DNA of 64,000 nt. It comes from Arion vulgaris. Taxonomy: Eukaryota > Mollusca > Gastropoda > Stylommatophora > Arionidae. The notes under the pieces are model-generated. The model was given only the letters and a program-made list of their open reading frames with translations, had not been told where the DNA came from and ran no database searches. Positions 21,571 to 33,837 of the stretch are shown in pieces; within the stretch, counting starts at the first letter, position 1; every line of letters starts with the position of its first letter. A program made the translations under genes and the position numbers. Where the stretch lies: positions 59,358,152-59,422,151 of the forward strand of contig CM036755.1 of the NCBI GenBank assembly GCA_020796225.1. The letters are read 5' to 3'.

Positions 21571-21754
21571 CTATACTGGTTATTGACTGTTTTAAAGTTA
21601 CCAGGGTACCAAGTTACTTGTACACGCGCTGTCAATATAAATAAGATAGACTACGACAAACTGTTACACCTGTTCCTGATATAAGCGCCAAGGGCGTCAC
21701 ATGCTAGAGAGAGAGAGAGAGAAAAGAGAGAGAAGGAGAAAGAATCCTTTTTGT

Positions 21755-22130
21755 GATATTGTTTGATACGATTGTGATTCCCATACACAAGATTGCTACT
21801 TGAGCTGCTCTGTGTAAGAATTCGTACTGGTCAGCAGCCTGCACCATTTGTACTCTATCAAATCGAAGTTTTTCTACTGTAGACAAGAAGTTCATGCTAC
21901 CAGTATCCAAAGCTTCTCTCACGACATTGTGTAGAGGAATGTAAGTTCCAGCACGACAATACACTTGCATTGCGATAGACAACAATTGCTTTACTGGTTG
22001 CTTTGTTTGTAACCATATGCTCAATTTTACCAAAGGTTACATGCCATGTAGTTGTTGGAACATCCTTATCTGAGCACAAAGTAAAATAAAACTGTATCAG
22101 AGTACGTCTTGGTTAAACCTCTTACAAAAG
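21755..22130 (-). pseudogene. Receptor-type tyrosine phosphatase domain fragment, copy 2
   Basis: The minus strand reads CSDKDVPTTTWHVTFGKIE, then after a 1-base shift CRAGTYIPLHNVVREALDTG, MNFLSTVEKLRFDRVQMVQ and DQYEFLHRAAQVAIL. This is the end of a classical PTP domain: region after the WPD loop, P-loop, and the Q-loop motif with its glutamine. The position of the HCxxGxxRxG signature is degenerate, with tyrosine and arginine where the histidine and catalytic cysteine belong. The frameshift lies just before the conserved CRAG. It is 3' of copy 1 on the same strand and shares flanking noncoding sequence with it, so this is a segmental duplication. A dead D2-like fragment; no intact D1 was found. 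Confidence 0.72.
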
Positions 22131-22825
22131 CTGAACCCACCATATGGTTCATTCGGCTAAAGCTACAGTAGATGCTAGTTTAACCTCAATCCTATGTTTG
22201 TCATGTCCATTCATCTCATGAGGAAATTCCCCAAAACCAAACATTAAACATCCCGTGATCCTTACAGTCCAGTATTGTTTGATACAGATGAATTCAATAC
22301 AAAAAAGAAAGCATGCAAAAACAATGTTATATTATATAACAAATTAAATTTAACGCTAAAAGAAATATCAGAATTACTAACAATGTTCATCAACAAATAA
22401 CAATGGACACAAAGAAATGTGTAAATTTAAAAAAAAAACTTACAGTGTTCTATCAAACATATATAGAAGTCAGTCACATTTACGAGAAGTTTTGATTTCT
22501 TGACTGAACGATTTTATATTAACGGTAGTCACTAATTATCTTAGATATCATCAGTTGTCATGGAACTATCTTTTTAATAGTGTAAAAATGAAAGTAAGGG
22601 GAAAAAAAGAAATCTAAATTATGTAATGAAATGAAATAATAGAGTAAGTCCAGGATGTTGTATACCTGGGAAGTACATTAGAAAGGTGATTGAGCAAAGT
22701 ACATCACATTATCACAGACATGTGATTGAGCAAAGTACATCACATTATCACAGACATGTGATTGAGCAAAGTACATCACATTATCACAGACATGTGATTG
22801 AGCAAAATACATCATTGGAAAAAAT
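22131..22825. other. Duplicated flank of the phosphatase fragment, with 36-bp array
   Basis: Noncoding sequence matching 27830-27935, 28965-29116 and 30643-30960 in order. At 22686-22815 a 36-bp unit (GTGATTGAGCAAAGTACATC plus ACATTATCACAGACAT) occurs about 3.5 times, versus about two diverged units in the other copy. LINE-A interrupts the block at 22826. Confidence 0.75.
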
Positions 22826-24000
22826 AGACCTGGGAGAAGCTGCTTAGACCAAATAATTACCCTACGACTAATCTACTACTTATATACTACTGTATTATAC
22901 TAAATGTCATTGATTTAAAAAAGCCTTTGATAGTCTACACAGAATCTCTCTGTGGAATATTCTGAGATGCTATGGAATACCAGACAAAATAATAAACATT
23001 ATAAAGAGCCTCTATGATGGTTCACAGCGTGCAGTTCGCACTGATGGTGGACGCAGCGACTGGTTTATGGTTGAAACCGGAGTAAAGCAAGGCTGTATTC
23101 TATCTCCGTTATTGTTTGGAGTGGTCATTGACTGGGTGATGCGAAAATGTTGCAGGGGCGAAACTGGCATCGATTGGGTAGAAAATAGTCAACTAGAAGA
23201 TTTGGATTTTGCAGATGATATTGCCTTGTTAAGTAGAAACAACCAAGATATGCAAAGAAAAACAGACAACTTGTCATCTATAGCATCAAAAGTTGGACTG
23301 CAGATAAGCTATGAAAAAACAAATATAATGAAGACACCTATGGCAAGTAATGCAGATATCACACTGGAATCTAAAATGATAAAAATAACAGACCAGTTCA
23401 CCTATTTGTGTAGCAATTTTGATCGCACAGAAAATGTTAAAAAGAAATTATGATACGAATTGGCAAAGCAACATCAGCTTTTAAAAGTCTAAATAAAATA
23501 TGGAACTGCAAATTATATAGTATTAAAACTAAATTACGAATTTTCAATTCAAATGTTGTATCAATCCTAACATATGCCAGCGAGAGTTGGAAAATGACTA
23601 AAGATATAGAAAGCAAGTTGAATGCATTTGAAAATAGATGTCTGCGAAAAATAATGGATATAAAATGGAACGAATTCAGGAGAAGTGATGAAATCAGAGA
23701 CATGTCTGGTCAACCACTAGTGACAACTGTTTAAGAAAGAGAAGATGAAGATATGTCGGGCATACCTTGAGAAGAAATGATCAACGAATATCAAAGCAGG
23801 CATTGAAGTGGGATGCAAAGGGTTCAAGAAAGAGGTCGACCTAAGGAGACCCTGAAACGAACTTTGCTGAGAGAGGCAAGAGGTATCGGTCTCAGTTCCA
23901 TGGATGAGATTGAGCGAGTTGCCCAGGATAGAGCGGTATGGATAGGTTACTTGCAGGCCCTATGTAACGTATAAGTTTACGAGAGGAATTATTATTAATT
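22826..24000 (+). mobile_element. LINE-A, 5'-truncated (RT palm to 3' end)
   Basis: Starts in the RT fingers (the DLGEAA region, frameshifted), then DLKKAFDSLHRISLWNILR, METGVKQGCILSPLLFGVV-type, and the catalytic box in LEDLDFADDIALLS. It continues through KIMDIKWNEF and the RRSDEIRDMSGQPLVTTV block to the SSMDEIERVAQDRAV end and an ATT tail. Stops and frameshifts are present. Confidence 0.9.
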
Positions 24001-24499
24001 ATTAAGGCTTAATAAGACTCGTGCCGTTTTCTATGTCTCCAGAGAGAGAATTCTTTAGTACTACAAAGTCGACCACGAAATGATCTCTCCGTGACGAAGC
24101 TCTGGGAAATCTGTATGCAGTAGCTCAGTTGCCCATGCGTCAACTATCCCCTCTCGATCTCGCTGATAGAATCCAGAGGAATGCAAGCACTACGTCTGGA
24201 GTCAATGTTTAGTGCTACAAAGAGTCAGTAATGCCATATAGAAGAGAGGGTTAGGTAAAGCAAGCACATACAGTCGCCCGAGTGGTTACCGGGGCCCAAA
24301 TTGGTGTGTAAAGAATAGAACCACTGTTACCTGCCGCGCAAGTTGTAAAAAGTGACTAGGGAGGTTGGCGTGGGGCTAGCTACCCCAAACCGTAAACAAC
24401 ACTAGATGACAACAGAACGGAGAGCGAACCGAGTAAACACTGGCTGAAACCAGACACATCGCCGAAGGATAAGCACCAGAGCTCAAAATAGTGCTGAAT
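24001..24499. other. LINE debris and partial SINE-4
   Basis: 24270-24400 matches the 5' half of SINE-4 (CGCCCGAGTGGTTACCGGGG, GAACCACTGTTACCTGCC). The rest is unrecognised; about 24170-24200 reads like a LINE linker (RIQRNAS). Confidence 0.5.
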
Positions 24500-25125
24500 G
24501 TGTGACGTAAAATACACCAATGCTAAGCTGCATGAATCAGATTTCCACATGAATATAATTTATTATACTACTTCTAGTATGAGGATGGAGGTTGAGGACG
24601 TTACTGCTGCCCTCCATTGGATCTCTGGGACTTCATTTACTGGGGCCGTTGTTATATCTGATTCTCAGTCGATGCTTCACATATCCAGAAGGGCAGGTTT
24701 CGGTATGAGTGGATGTCGTCTATAGAAGTTTCTAACCTCCAAAGGCTTACGTGGATACACTGTCCTGGGCATGCGGGTGTTTACGGTAATGAGAGGCGGA
24801 CAGGCTTGCATCAACAGCATCGATTGTTGGGGAGTTGAAGATGGATAAGGGGATATTCGTCGGTCCCTTCGCGACTGTCTGTTGGATGAGGACATAAAAA
24901 TCGATGTTGAATCGATCAAGCGTTTTAGACAATTTGGAATTACCCGTTGTACACGTCGAACTAGATGCCCGAGAGGCGGAGTGAGAGGTGTGTTTAATCT
25001 GTGAGCCACGGAACCATCAGTATGCATACTCTTCGATATCTATTGGGGGAGACTGAGCACCCATGGGTCTACCTGGAGTGCAATGACGTCAGTTTAGTAA
25101 CCAATAACCAATAACCAATAACCAA
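24500..25125 (+). mobile_element. LINE-E 3' end with RNase H domain
   Basis: Reads SMRMEVEDVTAALHWISGTS, then TGAVVISDSQSML, and after frame breaks LQRLTWIHCPGHAGVYGNER: the acidic DSQS and HAGVxGNE motifs of RNase H. It ends in (AACCAAT)n at 25098-25125. Confidence 0.85.
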
Positions 25126-25364
25126 TAGAATTTATGGGGAGATCTGGTACATTGGTCTGGGCGGTGACCGCAAGAAAGAGAGAAACATTAACAGTAAAAT
25201 GTCTGAAACTCACAGATACATAGTTTTACGAAATAATGCCAACAATTTCATGGACATCTAAAATGATTATTGTCGATCTTCTGAATGTGGTCAAGGCGCA
25301 GAGAATGCTCATTAAGGCGACTCAGAACTCGGAAAATGACATATTTTCTTAAATGACATAGTTC

Positions 25365-25470
25365 CATGGAGGAGATTGAGCGAGTTTCCCAGGATAGAGC
25401 GGTATGGAGAAATTACTTGCAGGCCCTATGTAACGTATAACGGTACGAGAGGAATTATTATTATTATAAA
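25365..25470 (+). mobile_element. LINE-A extreme 3' end
   Basis: About 105 bp: MEEIERVSQDRAVWRNYLQA followed by LCNV, a stop and an ATT tail. A severely 5'-truncated insertion. Confidence 0.8.
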
Positions 25471-25493
25471 AATAAACAACACAGTCAACATAA

Positions 25494-25727
25494 CAAAATA
25501 AATTTACAGGACTTTGTGAATCAACCCAAGCTTTTAACGCTGTTTGTGATTTGTCTAGGCATTATTACGTTAACTAGTTTGTCATTACGTTCTGAACGGG
25601 TGGTGCCATCGCCCTTTTGTAAAGGCCACACGAAACAATTTGCAGCCAAGCTGTCCGCAGCGTGATTCGAACTCGGAACGTCGGAGTTAATAGACCGAGT
25701 CACTAACCCCTAAGCCACAGACGCCAC
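25494..25727 (-). mobile_element. SINE-5 insertion with 12-bp target duplication
   Basis: The minus strand has a tRNA-like head (GTGGCTTAGGGGTTAGTGAC and GAGTTCGAATCACG). It is flanked by the direct repeat CAGTCAACATAA (25482-25493 and 25728-25739). A paralogous unoccupied site with the same flanks is at about 53576-53620. Confidence 0.88.
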
Positions 25728-26094
25728 CAGTCAACATAAACGATCGAATAAAAAGTAGTAACATGAATAACCTTTAACCCTACCTGAAACTTATCTGCAG
25801 ACTAATAGGTAAACATCAAATGGTAAACTTTGCAAGAAATACATTTTACTCTCAGTATGCAAGGAAACGCTTGGAAGTTCAACGTCGATAACAGTAGGCT
25901 GGAAAGTTTCTGTCTGGGAAAATTTTCTAAAAATAAATCTAAGCAAAATTCTTATACCCTTTCACCATTTCATAAATATCATTGGAAGCCATGATTAACG
26001 ATAGCAGGTTATTTGATATGATCATCATTGATTACATATCAGGCAGTGCTACAACGTTGGAAACATTCCATTATTCTTTCAATATTTAAAAATT

Positions 26095-26265
26095 TTTTGG
26101 ATCCAGAAGCACTTGAGCTTTCAGCTCTTCGGCTCGGTGCCATGGACATCGTAAATCTGGAGAACCTGTGACTTTTCTGCCAGTCCGTGGAATTGAACCC
26201 GCACTCACAAGGGACTTGTCATCCGCAGTTCAACGCGCTACAAACACACTGGGTAGGCGGACATT
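26095..26265 (-). mobile_element. tRNA-headed SINE fragment
   Basis: Minus-strand head with GTTTGTAGCGCGTTGAAC and GGGTTCAATTCCACGG, followed by a short body. It does not fold cleanly as a functional tRNA by eye. Confidence 0.5.
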
Positions 26266-26299
26266 CTTTCAACTAAAAGCTGCTGGGAATTTATTTAAC

Positions 26300-26565
26300 T
26301 GTACACCCGTGTGTTGCCGGGGCTTGCAATGAGAGCAAAGAATACTAACATTGTAACCCACACGTCATGTCGTAAGAGACGATTGAGGCCTAGGGAAGCT
26401 ATCCTAACCAATATAAAGCGACGCATAAATCGGATGTGCTGGCCTGCTTGTAGGTTCATAATTGGTAAAACGCACAATCGTGCTTAGACTCGTATCACAT
26501 ACAAATCACACTGAGTGGTTAACAAGTGGTCAATATGAAGCATTTGAAGAAGAAGAAGTGGAAAT
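26300..26565 (+). mobile_element. SINE-4 copy, GAA tail
   Basis: TCGTAAGAGACGATTGAGG, AATCGGATGTGCTGGCCTGC, ATCACATACAAATCACAC, GAGTGGTTAACAAGTGGTCA, then (GAA)n. Very close to the copy at 3005-3270. Confidence 0.75.
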
Positions 26566-26568
26566 GTA

Positions 26569-26834
26569 AGTTGTCTATTGACTCTATGAAGACTCTCATC
26601 TTTTTGAGTTGTCTATTGACTCTATGAAGACTCTCATCTCTTTGAGTTGTCTATTGACTCTATGAAGACTCTCATCTCTTTGAGTTGTCTATTGACTCTA
26701 TGAAGACTCTCATCTCTTTGAGTTGTCTATTGACTCTATGAAGACTCTCATCTCTTTGAGTTGTCTATTGACTCTATGAAGACTCTCATCTCTTTGAGTT
26801 GTCTATTGACTCTATGAAGGCTCTCATCTCTTTC
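26569..26834. repeat. 38-bp minisatellite, 7 copies
   Basis: The unit is GTTGTCTATTGACTCTATGA plus AGACTCTCATCTCTTTGA. Copies are almost identical. Confidence 0.95.
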
Positions 26835-27389
26835 CGCGATCCAGTGCGATATATAATTTGATCTTTTTTTTTTTATAATTAAAATGTTTATTTGCATATG
26901 TAAATAATAATGTCAATAATTTCATATTTTACCAAATATTTGTGCAACGATGTGACTATGCTCATGAAATAAAATTATGAGATGGTGAACTTTATCATGT
27001 TTTCAAATGAAGATGATGATGATAATGATGATACATATATTTAAAATATATTTTGAGAGAAATATAGAAACAATAAAACACAGCATGACAATTGTGTTTT
27101 CAATATACTTTCCCACGGATATATTCTCGCCGATGACGAACCGACTCAATCTACAGTATGCAGTAATATTGCGTGTGCAGAAAGCTGGATTTTGTCGTGA
27201 TTGATGTTCCTTTCGGCATGAGTTGTAATTCAAGTGAAGAACAGTTTTGTGTTAACACTTTAGCGATGGCCATGTGCACTGGCACACTAAACTTAACTAA
27301 ATCTTACAAACTCTAATAGCTGATTTTATTTTCCCAAAATGTGACCCACTGTGCCCCGATCTCCACGATGTTTCAATTCTTTAATCCTG
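26835..27389. other. No gene seen
   Basis: AT-rich, with a GATGAT run near 27010. Nothing recognised. Confidence 0.5.
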
Positions 27390-27830
27390 TTTGTGACATT
27401 GTTTGATACGATTGTGGTTCCCATGCACAAGATTGCCACTTGAGCTGCTCTGTGTAAGAATTCGTACTGGTCAGCAGTCTGCACCATTTATACTCTATCA
27501 CATCGAAGTTTTTCTACTGTAGACAAGAAGTTCATGATGCCAGTATCCATAGCTTCTCTCACGACATTGTGTAGAGGAATGTAAGTTCCCGCACGACAAT
27601 TCACTTGATTGCGATAGGCAACAATTGGTTTACTGGTAGCTTTGTTTGTAACCCTAAGCTCAATGTTCCCTAAAGTAACATGCCATGTAGTTGTTGGAAC
27701 ATCTTTACCTGAGCACAACGAGGTAAAATGAAACTGTGTCAGGGTTAGTACTGGTTCACCATCTTACAAAAGTTGTACGCTCCTGATGGTGCAGTTGACG
27801 AATACTACAATAACTGTTAGTGTAACCTCA
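27390..27830 (-). pseudogene. Receptor-type tyrosine phosphatase domain fragment, copy 1
   Basis: The minus strand reads TLTQFHFTSLCSGKDVP (27745-27695 region), then TTTWHVTLGNIELRVTNK, KPIVAYRNQVNCRAGTYIPL, HNVVREAMDTGIMNFLSTVE, KLRCDRV, a TAA stop, and MVQTADQYEFLHRAAQVAIL. In classical PTPs QFHFTSWPD...VP is the WPD-loop region and PIVVHCxxGxxRxGTYIALHN is the catalytic P-loop. Here the aligned P-loop is YRNQVNCRAG: histidine to tyrosine, catalytic cysteine to arginine, first glycine to valine, with the arginine and last glycine kept. The W of the WPD loop is leucine. Inactive D2 domains are normal in receptor PTPs, but the internal stop marks this copy as a pseudogene. Confidence 0.75.
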
Positions 27831-29104
27831 GTCATCTGTTTGTCATGTCCATTCATCTCATGAGGAAATTACCAAAGATCAGACCTCAAACATCCCATGA
27901 TCCTTATATTTCAGTATTGTTTTTATTACTCTTAAACGTTCATGGGTTTTTAATGTTTTTTTGTTATTTTTGAATGCATGCTCTTTTACTAGAAGCCATA
28001 TGTACTACAATAATTGAAAATAGGCATATTATATATGGTTGGAAAGCTAATTGAATGTACTATCAAGATATGTAGTTTTAATATCAGTGTCATGTAATGT
28101 GTGATATCAGTGACCTAATTATTTTGGTGATGCTAAAAATAGATTTTCCTACAAATTTCAAATAATTATACAGTCACAAAGAAGAAAAAAATAAGTATGA
28201 AATATATCATGAAAACTATTAACAAAGTCTCTTAGTACCTTCATATTTACACAATATATTCAAACATGAAGTTGTTTGGACAATATATAAAGCAGTAATC
28301 AAGAAATTTGTAACTTCTAAATATTTCCATATATTATGGAGACACCAGTTAATAAATAATAAATACATAAGAGAAAATGATGCAAAACTGGTCTAGTAAG
28401 CAGCCCATAAAGAACTAACACTTATAGTCTTTATCAGGACAGTAATCTGAGTCATTAGATGTCATTTTATAAGCAAATGTTTGGTTTTTGACAAGAGCAG
28501 GTGAAAAAAAGTCTGCAGAGATTATCCAACATGGCGGCCGATCGGAAATGTCGGTGTAATAAAGGCATGCTCTTACCACTGAAGTCGGAGAAGGTTCGCC
28601 TGAATGGCTAGGGGCACCATAGAAACGTTAAGTAGGCTTTCACGCAAAAATAAGTCAGATGTGCCATACCAGGCTCCCTGACTACGCATGAATTCATAGC
28701 GGGCGAACACAAAAGAAGAAGAACAAAAAGCATGCTTTAATCAACGAGATTAGACATCTTAAAAATAAATAATATATTTTTTGTTAATTTATTATGGTAA
28801 TATCATATGTTTTGCATGATAAAAAATATATTATATGCATTTAAATGCATAAATAATACACAAATATGGCTAGTTCCGGAGTCATGTAGCCATCGCATTT
28901 ATAAATGAGATTTTCTTAGTACCCGAACGTTACAGGGTTAATAAAGAGGAATTCATAAAAAATGGCCACTCAACATGCACAAACAAGGTTATATTATATA
29001 ACAAATGAAATTTATAGCTAAAGAAATATCAGAATTACTAACAGTTTTCTTCAACAAATTACAATAAACACAAAGAATTGCATAATTTTAAAATGAAACT
29101 TATC
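27831..29104. other. AT-rich sequence with SINE-3 insert
   Basis: 28560-28738 is a SINE-3 copy (CTGAAGTCGGAGAAGGTTCG, CACGCAAAAATAAGTCAGAT, GCGGGCGAACACAAAAGAAG). 28965-29104 is shared with 22300-22470. The rest is unrecognised. Confidence 0.6.
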
Positions 29105-29116
29105 AAACATATATAA

Positions 29117-30630
29117 GGGGTCAAAGGCGCATGGGGACAACGCTGCGCCAGGGTTAGTGAATGCGCACTAATCAAGACCCTGTGCCCCACCTCCACGTGG
29201 TGACCCTGGAAACAGACTTTGGTTCTGTTATGGCCAAGTGGGTACAGGGATCGAAGGAGAGCTACTGGTAGTGGTAGCAGTGCAAGGACGGAAAAGGAAA
29301 GCAGGTCCACAAAATTACGAACATAAAGCACTCATCTCCTGGCCGAATGTACAATAAAATTTGCCGAGTCGACAAAAAGAAATAGCAGTGAACGAGTCGT
29401 CTGCGAAGGAAGGCTAACTCCCCGGAAGTAAATGACTGAATTAAAGGTATGAGAGGTGCATCCATAGTAGAGTAATGGGCACACATGTGGTGAAACTTGG
29501 AGCCCTGCGCAAAAGTAAAGCTGCGTGTCAGGGCCGTCTCGTGGCATGGAAAATGCGAACACACGGTCGCACCAAAGATATCAGCCTCCCGACGGATGGT
29601 AAAGACGAACAGACGAACATGTAGGGATGATAGGTGCATCCCAAAGCAGAGACGTGAGCCTACATGTTGCGAAACTTTGAGCCCTGTGCCAGAGTTGCGT
29701 TGCATGTCCGGGCAGTCTCGAGGCACGAAAAAAAAAAAAAAGTTTCGGCAAGTGTCTTCGAAAACGTTGTAATGTATAGTGTCGATATATGGGAAGTTTG
29801 CGATAGACTCCGTTTCAAAGGCTTAGCGCAGGTACATTTACTGGGTAAAGTTGGCTAGCGAAAATCCTAAAGTTGCGTTTTAGTGCCTAACGAAACTTCC
29901 CCTCCCGCGGGAAAACCGTGGAAGGTACTGCTGAAATAACAACTAACATCCCTGGAAGATCTAGGGCGGGTGATATCTGGTGAGCGAAAAATCTCAGTTG
30001 CGTTGCTAGTGCCGATTGAAACAACCCTCTATATTATTTGTGCTTAGTCCCAATCCGGTGTTTTCCAGGCCAGGGAAAATGCAGGCTAGAAACTGCAAAT
30101 TGCCAAGTGCCGACACGGACCTGGCGAGAAGGCTGAGAATGTTCTTACTCCGGAATAAACTCAAAGTGGTCAGTAAAGTAATGCCGACAATGCAAAGATC
30201 TTACAAGCTGTTGGGATGTGAACTTTGGCGAAGGCCGACAATTTACACGGTGTGTGATATGTGTATTACGCCGTCCTAGGACAAGCTTATGTGCACGTGA
30301 AATGTTCCTAATCCGGAACGACCTCACAGACAGAAAGGGTTTAACAGTAGTAACTCACTGTGTGGCGTAGATCACAAAGCCCAAATATACGGCAAAAGCA
30401 GATCGAAAAGACGTAGATACGGTCGAAATAGTCGTTAGAATGGATCCTTCCCTAGGGCAAGCTACCCTAGTAAATTAACAGCTAGTTGAAATCGGGTGGT
30501 CGGGCCTAGTCACCATGGGCGCATAATCGTCAACGTAGTTCAAGTGTTCTTGTCAAAGGATCAATTATATATCACAAGAAGAATGATAAAATTGGCCGTG
30601 AAGAATGAACGACAGAGAGAGAGAGAGAGA
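29117..30630 (+). mobile_element. Noncoding 1.5-kb retroposon (retroposon-G), complete copy
   Basis: A 1514-bp element starting GGGGTCAAAGGCGCATGGGG and ending in (GA)n, flanked by the exact 12-bp direct repeat AAACATATATAA (29105-29116 and 30631-30642). A second full copy with its own 12-bp duplication is at 47100-48565; partial copies are at 42363-42895, 53625-53765 and 54835-55650. The 3' end (ATCAATTATATATCACAAG, ATGATAAAATTGGCCGTGAA, GAACGA) resembles the SINE-4 tail. No long frame is shared by the copies, so it looks noncoding and moved by a LINE. It does not match a class I can name. Confidence 0.88.
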
Positions 30631-31141
30631 AAACATATATAAAATGTAGCCCACACCAACAGGAATTATTGATTTCTCGACTGAGTTGAATTGTTTTATA
30701 TTAACAATGGCCACTATTTATCTTAGATACCATCAGTTGTCATAGAACTATCTTCTTAATAATACAATAATGAAAGTCAGGAGATATAACAACAAGTAAG
30801 AAAACTAAATTATATTATAAAATGAAATAATAGAGCAAGTCCAGGATGTTGTATACTTGGGAAGTACATTATCACAAACAGGCGATGCAGCAAAGTACAT
30901 CACATTATCACAGACATGTGATTCAGCAAAGTACATCATTGGACAAATCAAGAAAGCAAGTAAAATTTTCACTATTCTCAACTAACCTCTCGATAACCAT
31001 AGTCCGGTTTTATAAAATGATATTCAGTTTTGATAACCATAGTCCAGTTCTAGAAAATTATATCTCATCTCGTCTGTTCGTGTGTGATCATTATTGTCTA
31101 GCTGGATTGTGCTCAAGTTCAGCTCCTTCATCTACGCTTTT

Positions 31142-32750
31142 CTAGTCCATTTCTACATAAGGATTATCAGTCTCGATAAACATAGTGGTCTGTTGGTTTG
31201 TGAGTACATTTTGTGCAGATCGTTTTTTCTCGTCTTTATTTATTTCAAATACGTTGCAATAGTCCGATTCTGGGTGTAATATATGTTCATAATCATGAGC
31301 CACATCAACTTCATTACTTAATGGCACATCATAGACAACTGTATTTGTCTTAGTTCTGCACCTACACCATATAATGACACCAGATACTACCACTATGATC
31401 AAGATAACAACTGGAGTTACAGTACCAATTATAGCACCAGCTGACATAGAGCTGTCGTCTATTATCACTGGATCACATTTTGGTGCTTGATACCCGTTTT
31501 GACAACCATACATACATGCACCATCAATGTATTCACATTGTGACTCGGACTTACTGTTCTTGAAACAGAACTGACTGCAGTTAAATCTACAACCTTTTCC
31601 ATATTTTCCATTGTCACATGTTTGATTACAGCTCTCACCATGAAAACCTGCAGAACATCCTGATGGACATCCTCCTGTGCTTACAAAGCAAGCTTCATTT
31701 TTTACAGCACAGTTACATGTGTACTGACATTCACGTCCGTACGTAGACGGCTTGCAGACAGAATCTCCATATAATTCTACTTCACATAAAGTGAGTTGTT
31801 CCTTACTTGTATTAATGTTTACTAGAGAAATTGGTTGTGTTTTTTCTACACTTAATATTGTGTACTTGGTCAGTGGTCTATTTTCTTTATCTGTGTGTTT
31901 GAATACTTCTACAAGATCTTGTGTAAAACTTCTCAAAGTGAATCCTTTAAGACGATCTTGAAGCTTATCTCTATTGTAGAGAACATACCTGTGTATTATA
32001 TGTGGGTGTGATAATGTTACGTTCCAATTTGGATTCATATCTCCATTGCCTGTGTGTGCACAGCTTCCCATGTCAAACTCATTGTCATTATTACCATCTA
32101 CAGCATTTTTATCAGAACTCTTTTTTCCATTGTCCCATGTGCTGAATTGCTTGGCATTCTGTCGGAGTGCTACATTACGACCTCCGCTGATGTAAAGTGT
32201 ACAGAGGGACCTGACACCTTCTCCACTAAGAGTTACATATTGAACTGCAACATTCAGGTCACAGTGGATGTCCAGTGTTCTATCATTGACCATTGCAGTT
32301 CTCATGTTCTTGCAATCACTTTTGTTTTTGTCTGCTGTCAGTAAACGTTACCTGGAAATCGTGTAGTAATAGTGGATCTTTAACCTGTAACCGGAGCCAG
32401 GTGAATGGAAATTCTGAGTACAGGTTTACTGTAAATGGTTGTACATTTAGATTTTCCCTGCATTCACTTTCTCTGCGATTAGACATCCAATATGGAGCGT
32501 CACTAAAATAAACTAAATCGACATACTGACATCCTGGACCAAACCAATCTTCACTACAAAGATCATTAGGACATATTCCATCAGAGTTACAAGTATCGCT
32601 CATACAACGACATTTATATTGTTTCATTGACCCAAACCATCCAGGATCGTTACCTTGACCTTGTACATTCTGATACCATATAAAGGTACTAATCATCGTC
32701 CATATTAGTAGACGAGTTATAGTTATGTTTGATAGAAATCTCACAGACAT
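31142..32750 (-). pseudogene. F5/8C + EGF-like transmembrane receptor, copy 1 (frameshifted)
   Basis: Paralogue of the intact receptor at 58952-60556, with the same order: signal peptide, cysteine-rich module ending GWFGPGC-type (here DWFGPGCQ), degenerate F5/8C region, F5/8C module (GGRNVALRQNAKQ, AVDGN, NPNWNVTLS, HRYVLYNRD, KGFTLRSF), EGF-like repeats (CPSGCSAGFHGESCNQTC, CQNGYQAPKC), transmembrane helix (GTVTPVVILIIVVVSGVIIW) and cytoplasmic tail. Relative to copy 2 it lacks 2 bases near 32317-32330, giving ...TDSRQKQK and a stop. Beyond this the original frame stays open to the stop at 31142-31144. The tail has VVYDVP, ESDYCNV (fits an ITIM-like S-x-Y-x-x-V) and ends NPYVEMD, where YVEM fits the YxxM PI3K-binding motif. 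The single frame break could also be a sequencing error. The PTP fragments lie downstream on the same strand. Confidence 0.85.
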
Positions 32751-33837
32751 ATCTCTTGTTGGATTATAGCATCAAATCTAATACATTTATATCTTTTATA
32801 TTTATATATTCTAGCACTGTAAACTTCCTATTTTTTATAGTTTCATATATGATCGGCACTTAAATACTGTTGTCGTTTTTCATATATACTTTAATACTGT
32901 AAACTTCTTCTTTCTTATAGTCTCTTATATTATATATGCTTCTTTTTTATTTCATATTTGATGCATATCTTAACTCAAATTAATGTTGTTAACCACTATA
33001 GTGACGTAACAAATGTGCTCCAATTGTGACATTAGCCGCAATAGAGTGTTTTCAAATAAAACACTTTTCCTTTGTACTACACTTGTCAAGCTTTTAATTC
33101 TAGCTATAAGTATTCAAATAACGAGTGGTAGGGTCTACTATTTTCCTCTTCCGTTACATCTAGTAATTTGTTTTTTGGTATAATATCCAGATAGTGTACT
33201 TCTCGCTTCTTTTATCACCTTCTTTATTTCTTCACTTCAACATTAAGATTGTTATATCTGTCATCTAATTACCTTTAAAAATAATATACTGCTGGATATA
33301 TATTAATGAGATATATACAACAAACATCGAAAATAGAAAACGTATGCGTGGAAAAATTATGTAATCAAAACAATTGTAATCAGAACTGTGTAATATTTTT
33401 CATGGTTTGGACAGAGTTAAGACTGTAAACTTTATAGACTTAAGTGTATCACATTCACTGTGTATCTCAATGTTATTGCAACATGTAACGACTTAAAACG
33501 ATGAATATTTGCAGTCGTAGTGTGATGTCATACAAGAGTTATACCACTTGATTCTTTCAGATGTGACTAAATACCGAAAGTTTTAATAAACTTGTTGAAT
33601 TATATACATTGTCATACTAAAGCACTGTTATACTACATCAATGTATATCTTGATCTCTTTAAGAATCATGAAACATGAAGTCGAGTTTCATTGATAGATT
33701 TGTAGCAGGTCTACATGTATGGGCAGACGTCTTACGGTATTTCTGTCATGTCCTGTTTCTGTGGAGTAAATATGTAAGAGTAACATTAATGAAACATTCG
33801 TACAAGGGTTAATGATTTAATAATTTGCGTTGTAGAT
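32751..33837 (-). other. Upstream region of receptor copy 1
   Basis: Noncoding; collinear with 60557-61512 upstream of copy 2. TATAAA-like motifs lie within about 80 bp of the start codon on the minus strand. I see no upstream exon. Confidence 0.55.

Noticed and set aside
20310..26265. tRNA genes at B-box-containing sites
   Set aside because: The A and B boxes belong to SINE heads followed by family-specific bodies; the arms do not pair convincingly by eye.
29059..30327. Several 60-154-codon frames inside retroposon-G
   Set aside because: The frames are not conserved in the second complete copy at 47100-48565, so they are probably noncoding.
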